Position numbers and translations under genes: made by a program. A DNA stretch of 64,000 nucleotides from JAUXFS01 sp963772635 (GTDB lineage Bacteria; Pseudomonadota; Alphaproteobacteria; Rhodospirillales; Defluviicoccaceae). Of the stretch, positions 45,270 to 53,025 are shown in pieces (the first letter of the stretch is position 1; each line of letters begins with the position of its first letter). Where the stretch lies: assembly GCA_963772635.1 (NCBI GenBank), contig CAVYYK010000028.1, positions 124,001 to 188,000 of the forward strand, written 5' to 3'. The notes under the pieces are model-generated. The model worked only from the letters and a program-made list of their open reading frames with translations. It had not been told where the DNA came from and searched no databases.

Positions 45270-45641
45270 GGGAATTCAGCCCGATCACTTTAGATTTCAG
45301 TCAGCAGATCAATTAGCACAGCTCGACTGAAACTTGTCAATTGCAAAAGGAAGTGTTCGGAGTATTCAATGATTTCGGTGCCGAAGACAGCCAATAAGTA
45401 TAAGGGGATGGCTCTTTTTTCCGAGCGAAGGAAATCGTTTTCCGAACTCAATCCGCAATCGCGGATTTGCTCCTCAACCACCGGAGCCTCTGGATGTCGC
45501 ATTGCTCGAGATGGGATTTGAGGCAATGGGTATTGGGCAGATGCGAGAGCTTGTGGCAGGCTGGTCAGCTCGTTCGACATATGGTATTGAGACAACCACT
45601 ATTCGCTGTAACCAGGTACATTGGTCCGAAGACTCGTGCAG
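45270..45641. other. Divergent intergenic region mucR/rpiB
   Basis: A 372-base gap with higher A+T than its surroundings, separating leftward mucR and rightward rpiB. It must hold both promoters. MucR family proteins prefer AT-rich, T-A-step DNA, so autoregulation is plausible. An open leftward frame here (45290-45595) has no recognisable features and was not accepted as a gene. Confidence 0.45.
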
Positions 45642-46085
45642 ATGAATGCGGATGTCGTTGCCATTGCCAGTGATCACGCCGGCTACGAGTTGAAAACGGC
45701 GCTCAAGCAAGAGTTGACCTCCTTGGGCCACCTCGTCGTCGACCTCGGCGCCGACGGCAGCAAGTCGGTCGATTACCCGGATTTTGGGTACGCCATGGCG
45801 CATGCATTGAGGGCCGGCAAAGCCCGACGCGGAGTCTTGGTATGTGGAAGCGGTATCGGGATCAGCATTGCCGCAAACCGGTATCCCGAGATCCGGGCCG
45901 CGTTGGTGCACGACGGCTTGGGGGCGCGTCTCGCTCGCCAGCACAATGACGCCAACGTGATCTGCTTCGGAGGCCGGATGATCGGCGTCGAGGTCGCCCG
46001 CGACTGTCTCAGGGTTTTTCTCGAAACGGCATTCGAGGGCGGCCGTCATATCCAGCGTGTCGAAAAGCTCTCCCAGCCCCTTTGA
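45642..46085 (+). CDS. rpiB: Ribose-5-phosphate isomerase B
   Basis: Interconverts ribose 5-phosphate and ribulose 5-phosphate, the latter a riboflavin precursor. The 147-residue protein has IASDHAGYELK at the N terminus, the catalytic cysteine in VLVCGSGIGISIAANR, and the HDGLGARLARQHNDANV segment. The ATG at 45642 is chosen over upstream frame. It leads the rpiB-glyA-nrdR-rib cluster, 23 bases before glyA. Confidence 0.94.
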   Translation: MNADVVAIASDHAGYELKTALKQELTSLGHLVVDLGADGSKSVDYPDFGYAMAHALRAGKARRGVLVCGSGIGISIAANRYPEIRAALVHDGLGARLARQHNDANVICFGGRMIGVEVARDCLRVFLETAFEGGRHIQRVEKLSQPL

Positions 46086-46108
46086 AGCCAAACAGGGACT
46101 CAACGATC

Positions 46109-47419
46109 ATGTCCGTTGCAAAGCCACGATACTCCGATCGGTTCTACGAGCGGTTTTTTGGTGCCTCGTTGGCCGAGAGCGATTCCGAGGTGTACGCCGC
46201 GATTCGCGGCGAGCTGGCCCGGGAACAGGATCATATCGAACTGATCGCCTCGGAGAACATCGTATCGAGCGCCGTGCTCGAGGCCCAGGGGTCGGTGATG
46301 ACCAACAAGTACGCCGAGGGGTACCCGGGTCGCCGCTACTACGGGGGGTGCGAATTCGTCGACGTCGCGGAGACCCTGGCGATCGATCGGGCTCTGAAAC
46401 TATTCGATTGCGAGTTCGCCAACGTCCAGCCGCACTCTGGGGCTCAGGCCAATGGCGCCGTGTATCTGGCACTGATGCGACCCGGAGAAACGCTGCTGGG
46501 GATGTCTCTTGCGGCCGGCGGCCACCTGACCCATGGCGCGCCGCCGTCGCAGTCCGGGAAGTGGTTGAACGCGGTGCAGTACGGGGTTCGTCGTCAGGAC
46601 GCGCTGATCGATTTCGACGAAGTCGAGCGTCTCGCGCTCGAGACCCGGCCCAAGGTCATCGTCGCCGGCGGCTCGGCCTACCCGAGAATCATCGACTTCG
46701 CCCGGTTCCGCCGGATCGCCGATGAAGTCGGCGCCTATTTCGTCGTGGACATGGCCCATTTCGCCGGTCTGGTCGCCGCCGGCGTTCATCCGAGCCCGTT
46801 TCCCCATGCCCATATCGCGACGACGACCACTCACAAGACCTTGCGGGGCCCCCGTGGCGGAATGATCCTCACTCGGGACTCCGATATCGCGAAGAAGATA
46901 AACTCGGCGGTCTTTCCAGGCCTGCAGGGCGGGCCGCTGATGCATGTGATCGCGGCAAAGGCGGTTGCCTTCGGCGAGGCTCTGCGCCCCGAATTCAAAG
47001 TCTATGCCGGCAGGGTCGTCGAGAACGCCAAGGCGCTGGCCGCGGTGCTTGCCGAACGCGGGCTCGATATCGTCTCCGGCGGAACCGACACCCACCTCAT
47101 GCTCGTCGACCTCAGGCCCAAGAAGCTGACCGGCAAAGCCGCCGAGGAGAGCCTCGGCCGGGCTCGTTTGACTTGCAACAAGAACGGGATACCGTTCGAT
47201 CCGGAGAAACCGACCGTAACCTCGGGGATTCGATTGGGCACCCCGGCCGGCACGACCCGCGGCTTCGGTCCTGCGGAGTTCCGCCGTGTCGGCGAACTGA
47301 TCGCCGACGTGCTCGACGGCCTTGCCGTCAACGGCGAAGACAACGAGGCCGCCGAGGCGGCAGCGCGGGACGGCGTCGGCGAGTTGTGCCGCAGGTTTCC
47401 CGTCTACTCGTCTGTATGA
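46109..47419 (+). CDS. glyA: Serine hydroxymethyltransferase
   Basis: PLP enzyme converting serine and tetrahydrofolate to glycine and methylene-tetrahydrofolate, 436 residues. Key boxes: LIASENIVSSAVLEAQGS, NKYAEGYPGRRYYGGCEFVD, and the PLP lysine in TTTTHKTLRGPRGGMI. The ATG at 46109 has AGGGA about ten bases upstream. The position between rpiB and nrdR is typical for alphaproteobacteria. Intact and of normal length. Confidence 0.96.
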   Translation: MSVAKPRYSDRFYERFFGASLAESDSEVYAAIRGELAREQDHIELIASENIVSSAVLEAQGSVMTNKYAEGYPGRRYYGGCEFVDVAETLAIDRALKLFDCEFANVQPHSGAQANGAVYLALMRPGETLLGMSLAAGGHLTHGAPPSQSGKWLNAVQYGVRRQDALIDFDEVERLALETRPKVIVAGGSAYPRIIDFARFRRIADEVGAYFVVDMAHFAGLVAAGVHPSPFPHAHIATTTTHKTLRGPRGGMILTRDSDIAKKINSAVFPGLQGGPLMHVIAAKAVAFGEALRPEFKVYAGRVVENAKALAAVLAERGLDIVSGGTDTHLMLVDLRPKKLTGKAAEESLGRARLTCNKNGIPFDPEKPTVTSGIRLGTPAGTTRGFGPAEFRRVGELIADVLDGLAVNGEDNEAAEAAARDGVGELCRRFPVYSSV

Positions 47420-47473
47420 GGCGCCTTTCAGCCGATCCGGGAACTTCCGGGAAGAAGAAAAAGGATCACGATC

Positions 47474-47932
47474 ATGCGCTGTCCGTTCTGTGGCCATGAG
47501 GATACCCAGGTCAAGGATTCACGTCCGACCGAGGATCATGCGGCGATTCGACGACGGCGGTATTGTCCGGCCTGCGGTGCTCGCTGGACCACATTCGAGC
47601 GTGTGCACCTCAGGGAATTGATCGTCGTCAAGAAGGACGGCGGCAAGACACCATTTGATCGAGACAAACTATTTCGTTCACTGCGGATCGCTCTGAGAAA
47701 GCGGCCGGTCGACGATGATCGTGTCGAACGTATCGTCAACAGTATCCAGCGGCGCCTGGAGACGCTGGGTGAGTCGGAGATACCGTCCAAGGTTATCGGC
47801 GAGATGGCCATGGATCAGCTGTCGCAGTTGGACCAGGTCGCCTATGTACGTTTCGCGTCCGTCTACAGAAACTTCCGAGAGGCCAAGGACTTCGAGGACT
47901 TCGTGGAACATCTGGGTGAACACGAACGCTGA
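47474..47932 (+). CDS. nrdR: Transcriptional repressor NrdR
   Basis: ATP/dATP-sensing repressor of ribonucleotide reductase genes, 152 residues. The zinc ribbon has Cys3, Cys6, Cys31 and Cys34 (MRCPFCGHED, RRYCPACGARW). An ATP-cone follows (VVKKDGGKTPFDRDKLFRSL, RFASVYRNFREAKDFEDF). It overlaps the ribD start by 17 bases, so it is co-transcribed with the riboflavin genes. Confidence 0.96.
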   Translation: MRCPFCGHEDTQVKDSRPTEDHAAIRRRRYCPACGARWTTFERVHLRELIVVKKDGGKTPFDRDKLFRSLRIALRKRPVDDDRVERIVNSIQRRLETLGESEIPSKVIGEMAMDQLSQLDQVAYVRFASVYRNFREAKDFEDFVEHLGEHER

Positions 47933-49043
47933 TTCGCAGGTCGATCACGAGGACGTTTCCCATATGAGTGCCGCGTTGACGTTGGCGCGGCGGGGTCTCG
48001 GGAGAGTGTGGCCCAATCCGGCCGTCGGGTGCGTGCTGGTGAACGGGCGGCGCGTCGTCGGCCGCGGGTGGACGCAATCGGGCGGTCGCCCCCATGCGGA
48101 AGCGGAAGCGCTTCGCCGCGCGGGCTCCGCCTCCCATGGCGCCACCGCCTACATCAGTCTCGAACCTTGTAGTCATCATGGCCAGACCCCGCCCTGTACC
48201 GAGGCGCTGATCGCCTCCGGGATCCGTAGGGCGGTGATCGCCGTCGGAGATCCGGATCCCCGTGTCTCGGGACGGGGCGAAGCCCGTCTCCGGGCCGAAG
48301 GCATCGCCGTCACCACCGGCGTGTCGCGCGCGGCGGCTGAAGAGCTCAACGCAGGCTTCTTCCTCAAGGTGACCCAGGGGCGTCCGCTGATTACATTGAA
48401 GGCGGCAACCACCCTCGACGGCCGGATCGCCACCCGGAGCGGCGGCAGCCGATGGATTACCGGCGACCACGCGCGGATCGTCGCCCATCGTTTGCGAGCA
48501 GAGCATGACGCCGTCGTGGTCGGCTCCGGTACCGCACTCGCGGATGACCCCGAATTGACGTGCCGGCTCCCCGGCATGGAAAGCCGATCGCCGCTGCGGA
48601 TCGTTCTCGATGGCCGATTGCGCCTGCTTCCGACCTCAAAGCTGGCGCAAACGGCCCGCCAAACACCGACGTGGGTGGTGACGTCGACGGGCGCAAGCCA
48701 AGTGCGCCGGCGGGCCTTGATGGCGATCGGCGTATCGGTCATCGAGATCGAGACCGATCGCGCCGGACATCCGGACCCCGGGGCGGTTGTCTCGGAACTC
48801 GCCCGCCGCGGCCTCACCCGCGTCATGATCGAAGGCGGCGGCGTGGTCGCGTCCTCGTTCCTGGCGGCCGGCCTGGTCGATCGACTCGCCTGGTTTCACG
48901 CTCCGCGAATCATCGGCGCCGACGGGATTCCGGCGGTGGCGTCCCTGGGAGTCGAAAACCTCGAACAAGCGCCATCCTTTTATCGCACGAACGTAAGCGA
49001 AATCGCGGCCGATGTTCTGGAGATCTACGGGCGCGTCGGCTAA
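47916..49043 (+). CDS. ribD: Bifunctional riboflavin deaminase/reductase RibD
   Basis: Carries out the deamination and side-chain reduction steps of riboflavin synthesis, 375 residues. The N-terminal deaminase has the zinc site HAEAEAL and EPCSHHGQTPPC. The C-terminal reductase has KAATTLDGRIATRSGGSRWI and VMIEGGGVVASSFL. The GTG at 47916 inside the nrdR end gives the expected short N-terminal segment before MSAALTLARRGLGRVWPNPA. In a glycine-rich loop the family's usual spacing is kept. Intact. Confidence 0.95.
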   Translation: MNTNADSQVDHEDVSHMSAALTLARRGLGRVWPNPAVGCVLVNGRRVVGRGWTQSGGRPHAEAEALRRAGSASHGATAYISLEPCSHHGQTPPCTEALIASGIRRAVIAVGDPDPRVSGRGEARLRAEGIAVTTGVSRAAAEELNAGFFLKVTQGRPLITLKAATTLDGRIATRSGGSRWITGDHARIVAHRLRAEHDAVVVGSGTALADDPELTCRLPGMESRSPLRIVLDGRLRLLPTSKLAQTARQTPTWVVTSTGASQVRRRALMAIGVSVIEIETDRAGHPDPGAVVSELARRGLTRVMIEGGGVVASSFLAAGLVDRLAWFHAPRIIGADGIPAVASLGVENLEQAPSFYRTNVSEIAADVLEIYGRVG

Positions 49044-49052
49044 TCTGGGTCG

Positions 49053-49640
49053 ATGTTCACCGGTATCATAACCGACCTGGGAAGGGTCCGCTCGGCATCG
49101 CGCAACGGTGACACCCGGCTGGAGATCACGACGGAGTTCGACACGACGGACATCCCGCTCGGGGCCTCGATTTCGTGCTCCGGCGTGTGTCTGACGGTGG
49201 TCGACAAGGGGCGTCACTGGTTCGCGGTCTCGGTATCCGCGGAAACGCTGAGCCGCACGACGATCGGTAGTTGGCGGGAAGGGACGCCGGTAAACCTCGA
49301 GCGGGCTCTCAAGATCGGCGACGAGTTGGGCGGGCACATCGTATCCGGTCACGTGGATTGCGTCGCTACCATCGTATCGATTGTGCCGGAAGGAAGCTCC
49401 CGACGCTTCTTGATCGAAGTGACGGATGGGTTCGACCGTTTCGTCGCGGAAAAGGGTTCAGTTGCGGTGGATGGGGTTTCTCTGACGGTCAACGAAGTTG
49501 AAGGGAGCCGTTTCGGCGTCAACCTTATCCCCCACACGCTTTCCGTCACCACCCTTGGCCGGGTTGTTTCCGGCGACCGCGTGAACCTGGAAGTCGACAT
49601 GCTCGCGAGGTATGTTGCGCGTCTTCTTGAGAAGGAATGA
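49053..49640 (+). CDS. ribE: Riboflavin synthase alpha subunit
   Basis: Dismutates 6,7-dimethyl-8-ribityllumazine to riboflavin, 195 residues. It consists of two similar lumazine-binding halves, each beginning with a characteristic MFTGIITDLG or GGHIVSGHVD segment, with CSGVCLTVV and VDGVSLTVNEV loops at matching positions. It lies nine bases after ribD and five bases before the GTG of the next gene. The trimer is expected to form with lumazine synthase nearby. Confidence 0.95.
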   Translation: MFTGIITDLGRVRSASRNGDTRLEITTEFDTTDIPLGASISCSGVCLTVVDKGRHWFAVSVSAETLSRTTIGSWREGTPVNLERALKIGDELGGHIVSGHVDCVATIVSIVPEGSSRRFLIEVTDGFDRFVAEKGSVAVDGVSLTVNEVEGSRFGVNLIPHTLSVTTLGRVVSGDRVNLEVDMLARYVARLLEKE

Positions 49641-49644
49641 ACGC

Positions 49645-50766
49645 GTGCCCCGACCCGAACAGCTATCCTCCATCGACGAAATCATCGACGACGCCCGTAA
49701 CGGGCGGATGTTTATTCTCGTCGATGACGAGGATCGCGAAAATGAAGGTGACATCGTCGTGCCGGCACAAATGGCGACGCCGAAGGCCATCAATTTCATG
49801 GCCAAGTACGGTCGAGGGTTGATCTGCCTGTCGCTCGGCCATCAACGGATCAAGCAACTGAACCTACCGGCGATGGCCCGTCGCAATACGTCCCGCCACG
49901 AAACCGCCTTTACCGTTTCCATCGAGGCCCGCGAGGGCGTGACGACCGGTATCTCCGCCTCCGACAGGGCGCGCACCGTCGCCGTGGCCATCGATCCGAC
50001 GAAAAGCAGTGACGATATCGTCTCACCGGGCCACGTGTTTCCGCTCGAGGCCCGCGACGGCGGCGTGCTTGTCCGCGCGGGGCATACCGAGGCGGCTGTC
50101 GATATCGCGCGACTGGCGGGGCTGAACCCGTCTGGTGTCATTTGCGAGATCATGAATGACGACGGGACCATGGCGCGGATGCCGGACCTGTTGAAGTTCG
50201 CCCAGTTCCATGGCCTGCGGATCGGGACCATCGCCGATTTGATTTCTTACCGATTGCGTCATGACCGGACCGTTGAACGCATTCTGGAGTCCTCTTTAGA
50301 TAGCATCCACGGCGGCACCTTCCGAATGTACGTGTACGTAAACCGCGTGGCCTACGCCGAACATGTCGCACTGGTTAAGGGAGATCTGGCGGCCGATGGC
50401 CCGGTTCTGGTACGGATGCATGCGCTGAACGTGCTGGAGGATGTTCTCGGCGACACCAATTCCGGCAAGGCCGAGGAATTGCATCAAGCAATGCGAATGA
50501 TCGATCGGGAGGGCAGGGGCGTCGTCGTACTGATTCGCGAACCTCATAAGAGCAGTCTGTCGGACCGGGTACGGGCGAGGCTCCAAGATGGGGAGGAAAA
50601 GGCACCGCAGCTTCGCGACTATGGCGTCGGTGCACAGATTCTGCTCGATCTCGGTGTTCAGGGGATGATCTTGCTGTCTAACACGAGACGAACCATTGTC
50701 GGGCTAGAAGGATACGGCCTTTCGATCGTCGGACAGAGGCGGATAGCTGGGGAAGAGACGTCATGA
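49645..50766 (+). CDS. ribB: DHBP synthase with degenerate GTP cyclohydrolase II-like domain (RibBX-like)
   Basis: The N-terminal half is a complete 3,4-dihydroxy-2-butanone 4-phosphate synthase: LVDDEDRENEGDIV, RHETAFTVSIEAREGVTTGIS, AGHTEAAVDIARLAGL, CEIMNDDGTMAR. The C-terminal half has the GTP cyclohydrolase II fold but lacks its zinc cysteines: the usual E-C-x-T-G-D ... C-D-C-G region reads ALNVLEDVLGDTNSGKAEEL, and the RQEGRGIGL loop reads REPHKSSLS. Only RibB activity is expected, and a true ribA should exist elsewhere. The GTG at 49645 follows AAGGAA. Length is 373 residues. The stop overlaps the ribH ATG. Confidence 0.92.
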   Translation: MPRPEQLSSIDEIIDDARNGRMFILVDDEDRENEGDIVVPAQMATPKAINFMAKYGRGLICLSLGHQRIKQLNLPAMARRNTSRHETAFTVSIEAREGVTTGISASDRARTVAVAIDPTKSSDDIVSPGHVFPLEARDGGVLVRAGHTEAAVDIARLAGLNPSGVICEIMNDDGTMARMPDLLKFAQFHGLRIGTIADLISYRLRHDRTVERILESSLDSIHGGTFRMYVYVNRVAYAEHVALVKGDLAADGPVLVRMHALNVLEDVLGDTNSGKAEELHQAMRMIDREGRGVVVLIREPHKSSLSDRVRARLQDGEEKAPQLRDYGVGAQILLDLGVQGMILLSNTRRTIVGLEGYGLSIVGQRRIAGEETS

Positions 50767-51230
50767 GTACCTCCAACCGACACGTCCTTATTGTCGAGGC
50801 GAGGTTCTACGAGGACATCGCTGACCAGTTGGCAAAGGGCGCCACTGCAGTACTCGAAGAAAGCGGCATCTCCTATACCCGTCACTCGGTACCCGGTGCA
50901 TTCGAACTGCCTGCGGCGATCGGCTTTGCCGCGCACGCTATCGAATCGGGTTCGGATGCGGTTCACTTCGACGGATTTCTGGCTCTTGGCTGCGTCATCC
51001 TCGGTGAGACCGATCACTACGAACACATTTGTCGGGAAACCAGCCATGGGTTGATGAACCTGGCGGTGACGCATGGTCTTGCACTGGGCTTCGGGGTGTT
51101 GACCTGCCAGAACTACGAGCAGGCTCGCGTTCGCGCTGCCGTCGACGGAAAAAACAAGGGGGCCGAGGCCGCCAGGGCCTGCGTGAGGATGATGGAGCTC
51201 AAGGATATCCTCCGTCCGCGACCTCGATGA
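50763..51230 (+). CDS. ribH: 6,7-dimethyl-8-ribityllumazine synthase
   Basis: Condenses the butanone phosphate and ribitylaminopyrimidine precursors to lumazine, 155 residues. Conserved parts: VEARFYEDIADQL, the SVPGAFELPAAI segment, DGFLALGCVILGETDHYEHI and GFGVLTCQNYEQA. The usual G-x-T-x-H catalytic-loop sequence is here GETDHYEHICRE. It overlaps the ribB-like stop and the nusB start, each by four bases, so the operon is tightly coupled. Confidence 0.95.
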   Translation: MSTSNRHVLIVEARFYEDIADQLAKGATAVLEESGISYTRHSVPGAFELPAAIGFAAHAIESGSDAVHFDGFLALGCVILGETDHYEHICRETSHGLMNLAVTHGLALGFGVLTCQNYEQARVRAAVDGKNKGAEAARACVRMMELKDILRPRPR

Positions 51231-51733
51231 CCGCCGCCGGCCGGGGATCGAACCGGCGCCGGCGTAGCGCCACGAGGTTGGCCGCCGTCCAGGCCCTGTA
51301 CGAGATCGAGGTGAGTGGCGCCCTGGTCGATCCGGTGTTGCGGGAATTCATCGGCAAGCGGTGGAGAGACGCCGACGGCGGCAGTGATCTGCTCGCGCCC
51401 GACGGCGAACTGCTTAGTCAATTGGTCCGCGGCGTATGCGACCGCTGTTCGGAGCTGGACGCGGTGATAGAAACCGCGTTGACCGGCGCTTGGACGATGA
51501 ACCGCCTCGAGATTCTGTTGAAGGCCATTTTGAGAGCGGGGGCATACGAGTTGGCAGCCCTTGACGAGGTGCCGCCGAAGGCCGCGATCAACGAGTATGT
51601 GGACGTCGCCCACGCTTTTTTCCCGGGCAAGGAGCCAGCCCTGGTCAACGCCGTGCTCGACAGACTCGCTCGTACACTGAGGCCAAACGAACGGATGACC
51701 GGTTCCGATGACGGCGCCCCGAAGCGGGAATGA
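51227..51733 (+). CDS. nusB: Transcription antitermination factor NusB
   Basis: RNA-binding all-helical factor that acts with NusE/S10 in rRNA antitermination, 168 residues. It has a basic N terminus (SNRRRRSATRLAAVQALYEIEV), the central LEILLKAILRAGAYELAAL and PPKAAINEYVDVAHAFFPG boxes, and FVNAVLD-type end (ALVNAVLDRLARTL). Start ATG 51227 overlaps the ribH stop. The ribH-nusB neighbourhood is widely conserved. The end overlaps thiL by 26 bases. Confidence 0.95.
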   Translation: MTAAGRGSNRRRRSATRLAAVQALYEIEVSGALVDPVLREFIGKRWRDADGGSDLLAPDGELLSQLVRGVCDRCSELDAVIETALTGAWTMNRLEILLKAILRAGAYELAALDEVPPKAAINEYVDVAHAFFPGKEPALVNAVLDRLARTLRPNERMTGSDDGAPKRE

Positions 51734-52727
51734 GTTCGAACTCATCGCCCGGTATTTCGCCCCGCTGGCGGCAGGGGAACCGGGTGCCCTGGGGCTGATC
51801 GACGACGCCGCCGTTCTCTCGATCGAGAGCGGTCGGCGGGTTGTCGTCACCACCGACACCCTTGTTTGCGGAGTCCATTTCCTTCCTTCGGACCCGCCCG
51901 AGACCGTTGCCAGAAAGATGCTGGCGGTCAATCTCTCGGATCTTGCGGCCATGGGCGCACTGCCAGTGGCCTACACGATGTCGATAGCCTTGCCGGAGAC
52001 GTGGACGGGAGAGGTGTTGCACCGCTGGCTTGGATCCTTCGCGGCAGGCCTGTCGGTGATACAGGCTGAAATGGACGTCAACCTGATCGGTGGTGATACG
52101 GTGGCGACACCGGGGCCGATCTGCTTGACGGTGACGGCGTTGGGGAGCGTCCGCGAAGGGGCGGAGTTGCGCCGTTCGGCGGCGAAACCGGGGGATACGA
52201 TCTACGTTTCCGGGACGATCGGCGACGCGGCGCTGGGTCTGAGGGCTCTGACAGGGCGGCTGCCCAATCTCACGGACGAGCAACGGGGCTCGCTGATCGA
52301 ACGGTACCGGTCTCCCGAGCCTCGTGTAGCGCTCGGGCAGAAGCTGGTCGGAGTGGCTCATGGAGCGGCGGACGTCTCGGACGGACTGTTTGCCGACCTG
52401 GAACACATTTGTGTCGCCTCTCGGTTGTCGGCGACGCTCCAGGCGGCACTGATTCCGCTGTCCGCCGCGGCGGAGGCGGCCGTCGGCGCGGATCCAGACC
52501 TGTCGACTTCAGTGCTGACGGGCGGAGACGACTATGAGCTCGTATTCACGGCATCGCCGGACTCCGCGAACGCCATCAAGATCATCTCCCGTGACCTGGG
52601 TTTGACGTTGACGGAAATCGGCCGCATGGACGTACCGACGTCAGCCGACGAGCGCCCAAGAGTTCGCGTCGTCGGTTCCGACGGCCGGCAACTGGATTTG
52701 GCGTGTGGGGGCTACCGGCACTTCTGA
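51708..52727 (+). CDS. thiL: Thiamine-monophosphate kinase
   Basis: Phosphorylates thiamine monophosphate to thiamine diphosphate, 339 residues. The N terminus reads FELIARYFAPLA; metal and ATP contacts include LIDDAAVL, TTDTLVCGVHFLPSD and VNLSDLAAMGALP; the central LIGGDTVATPG and the later ADVSDGLFADLEHI and TGGDDYELVFTA are family boxes. It starts within the nusB end. It is the last gene before the 298-base gap to hppA. Confidence 0.95.
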   Translation: MTAPRSGNEFELIARYFAPLAAGEPGALGLIDDAAVLSIESGRRVVVTTDTLVCGVHFLPSDPPETVARKMLAVNLSDLAAMGALPVAYTMSIALPETWTGEVLHRWLGSFAAGLSVIQAEMDVNLIGGDTVATPGPICLTVTALGSVREGAELRRSAAKPGDTIYVSGTIGDAALGLRALTGRLPNLTDEQRGSLIERYRSPEPRVALGQKLVGVAHGAADVSDGLFADLEHICVASRLSATLQAALIPLSAAAEAAVGADPDLSTSVLTGGDDYELVFTASPDSANAIKIISRDLGLTLTEIGRMDVPTSADERPRVRVVGSDGRQLDLACGGYRHF

Positions 52728-52871
52728 CGGCTGACGCCGAAACCCGGAGAAATTCCGCTTCCTTGGGCCTCACGAAAATCAACGCAAGAGAGCGTGCGGA
52801 GAGGCTCTTCACGCTCCGGTAGGGTATTCCACTACTCTTGCCTATCCTTGGAACACTTGTTTGCACGAGCT

Positions 52872-52886
52872 TGCTGCAATGCAGCA
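52872..52886. promoter_or_regulatory. Palindrome TGCTGC-AAT-GCAGCA ahead of hppA
   Basis: Perfect 6-bp inverted repeat with a 3-base centre in the 298-base thiL-hppA gap, 140 bases before the hppA start. It could be an operator or the tip of a leader hairpin. No other regulatory feature in the gap was convincing. Confidence 0.35.
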
Positions 52887-53025
52887 GACGCATGTTGCGT
52901 TATCGCGCGGCATCTGGCATTTTTCGCCAGTTTATCAGGTCGTCAGACGATTCGACGCACCGCGGGAGGGAAGGGGTTTCCACTGGTTCCCGGCGGGCGA
53001 TCCTACAAAAAAGGGGCCAATCAAC

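Noticed and set aside
45290..45595. 101-codon open frame upstream of mucR on -
   Set aside because: No recognisable features, no good ribosome-binding site, and an AT-rich regulatory region is expected here.
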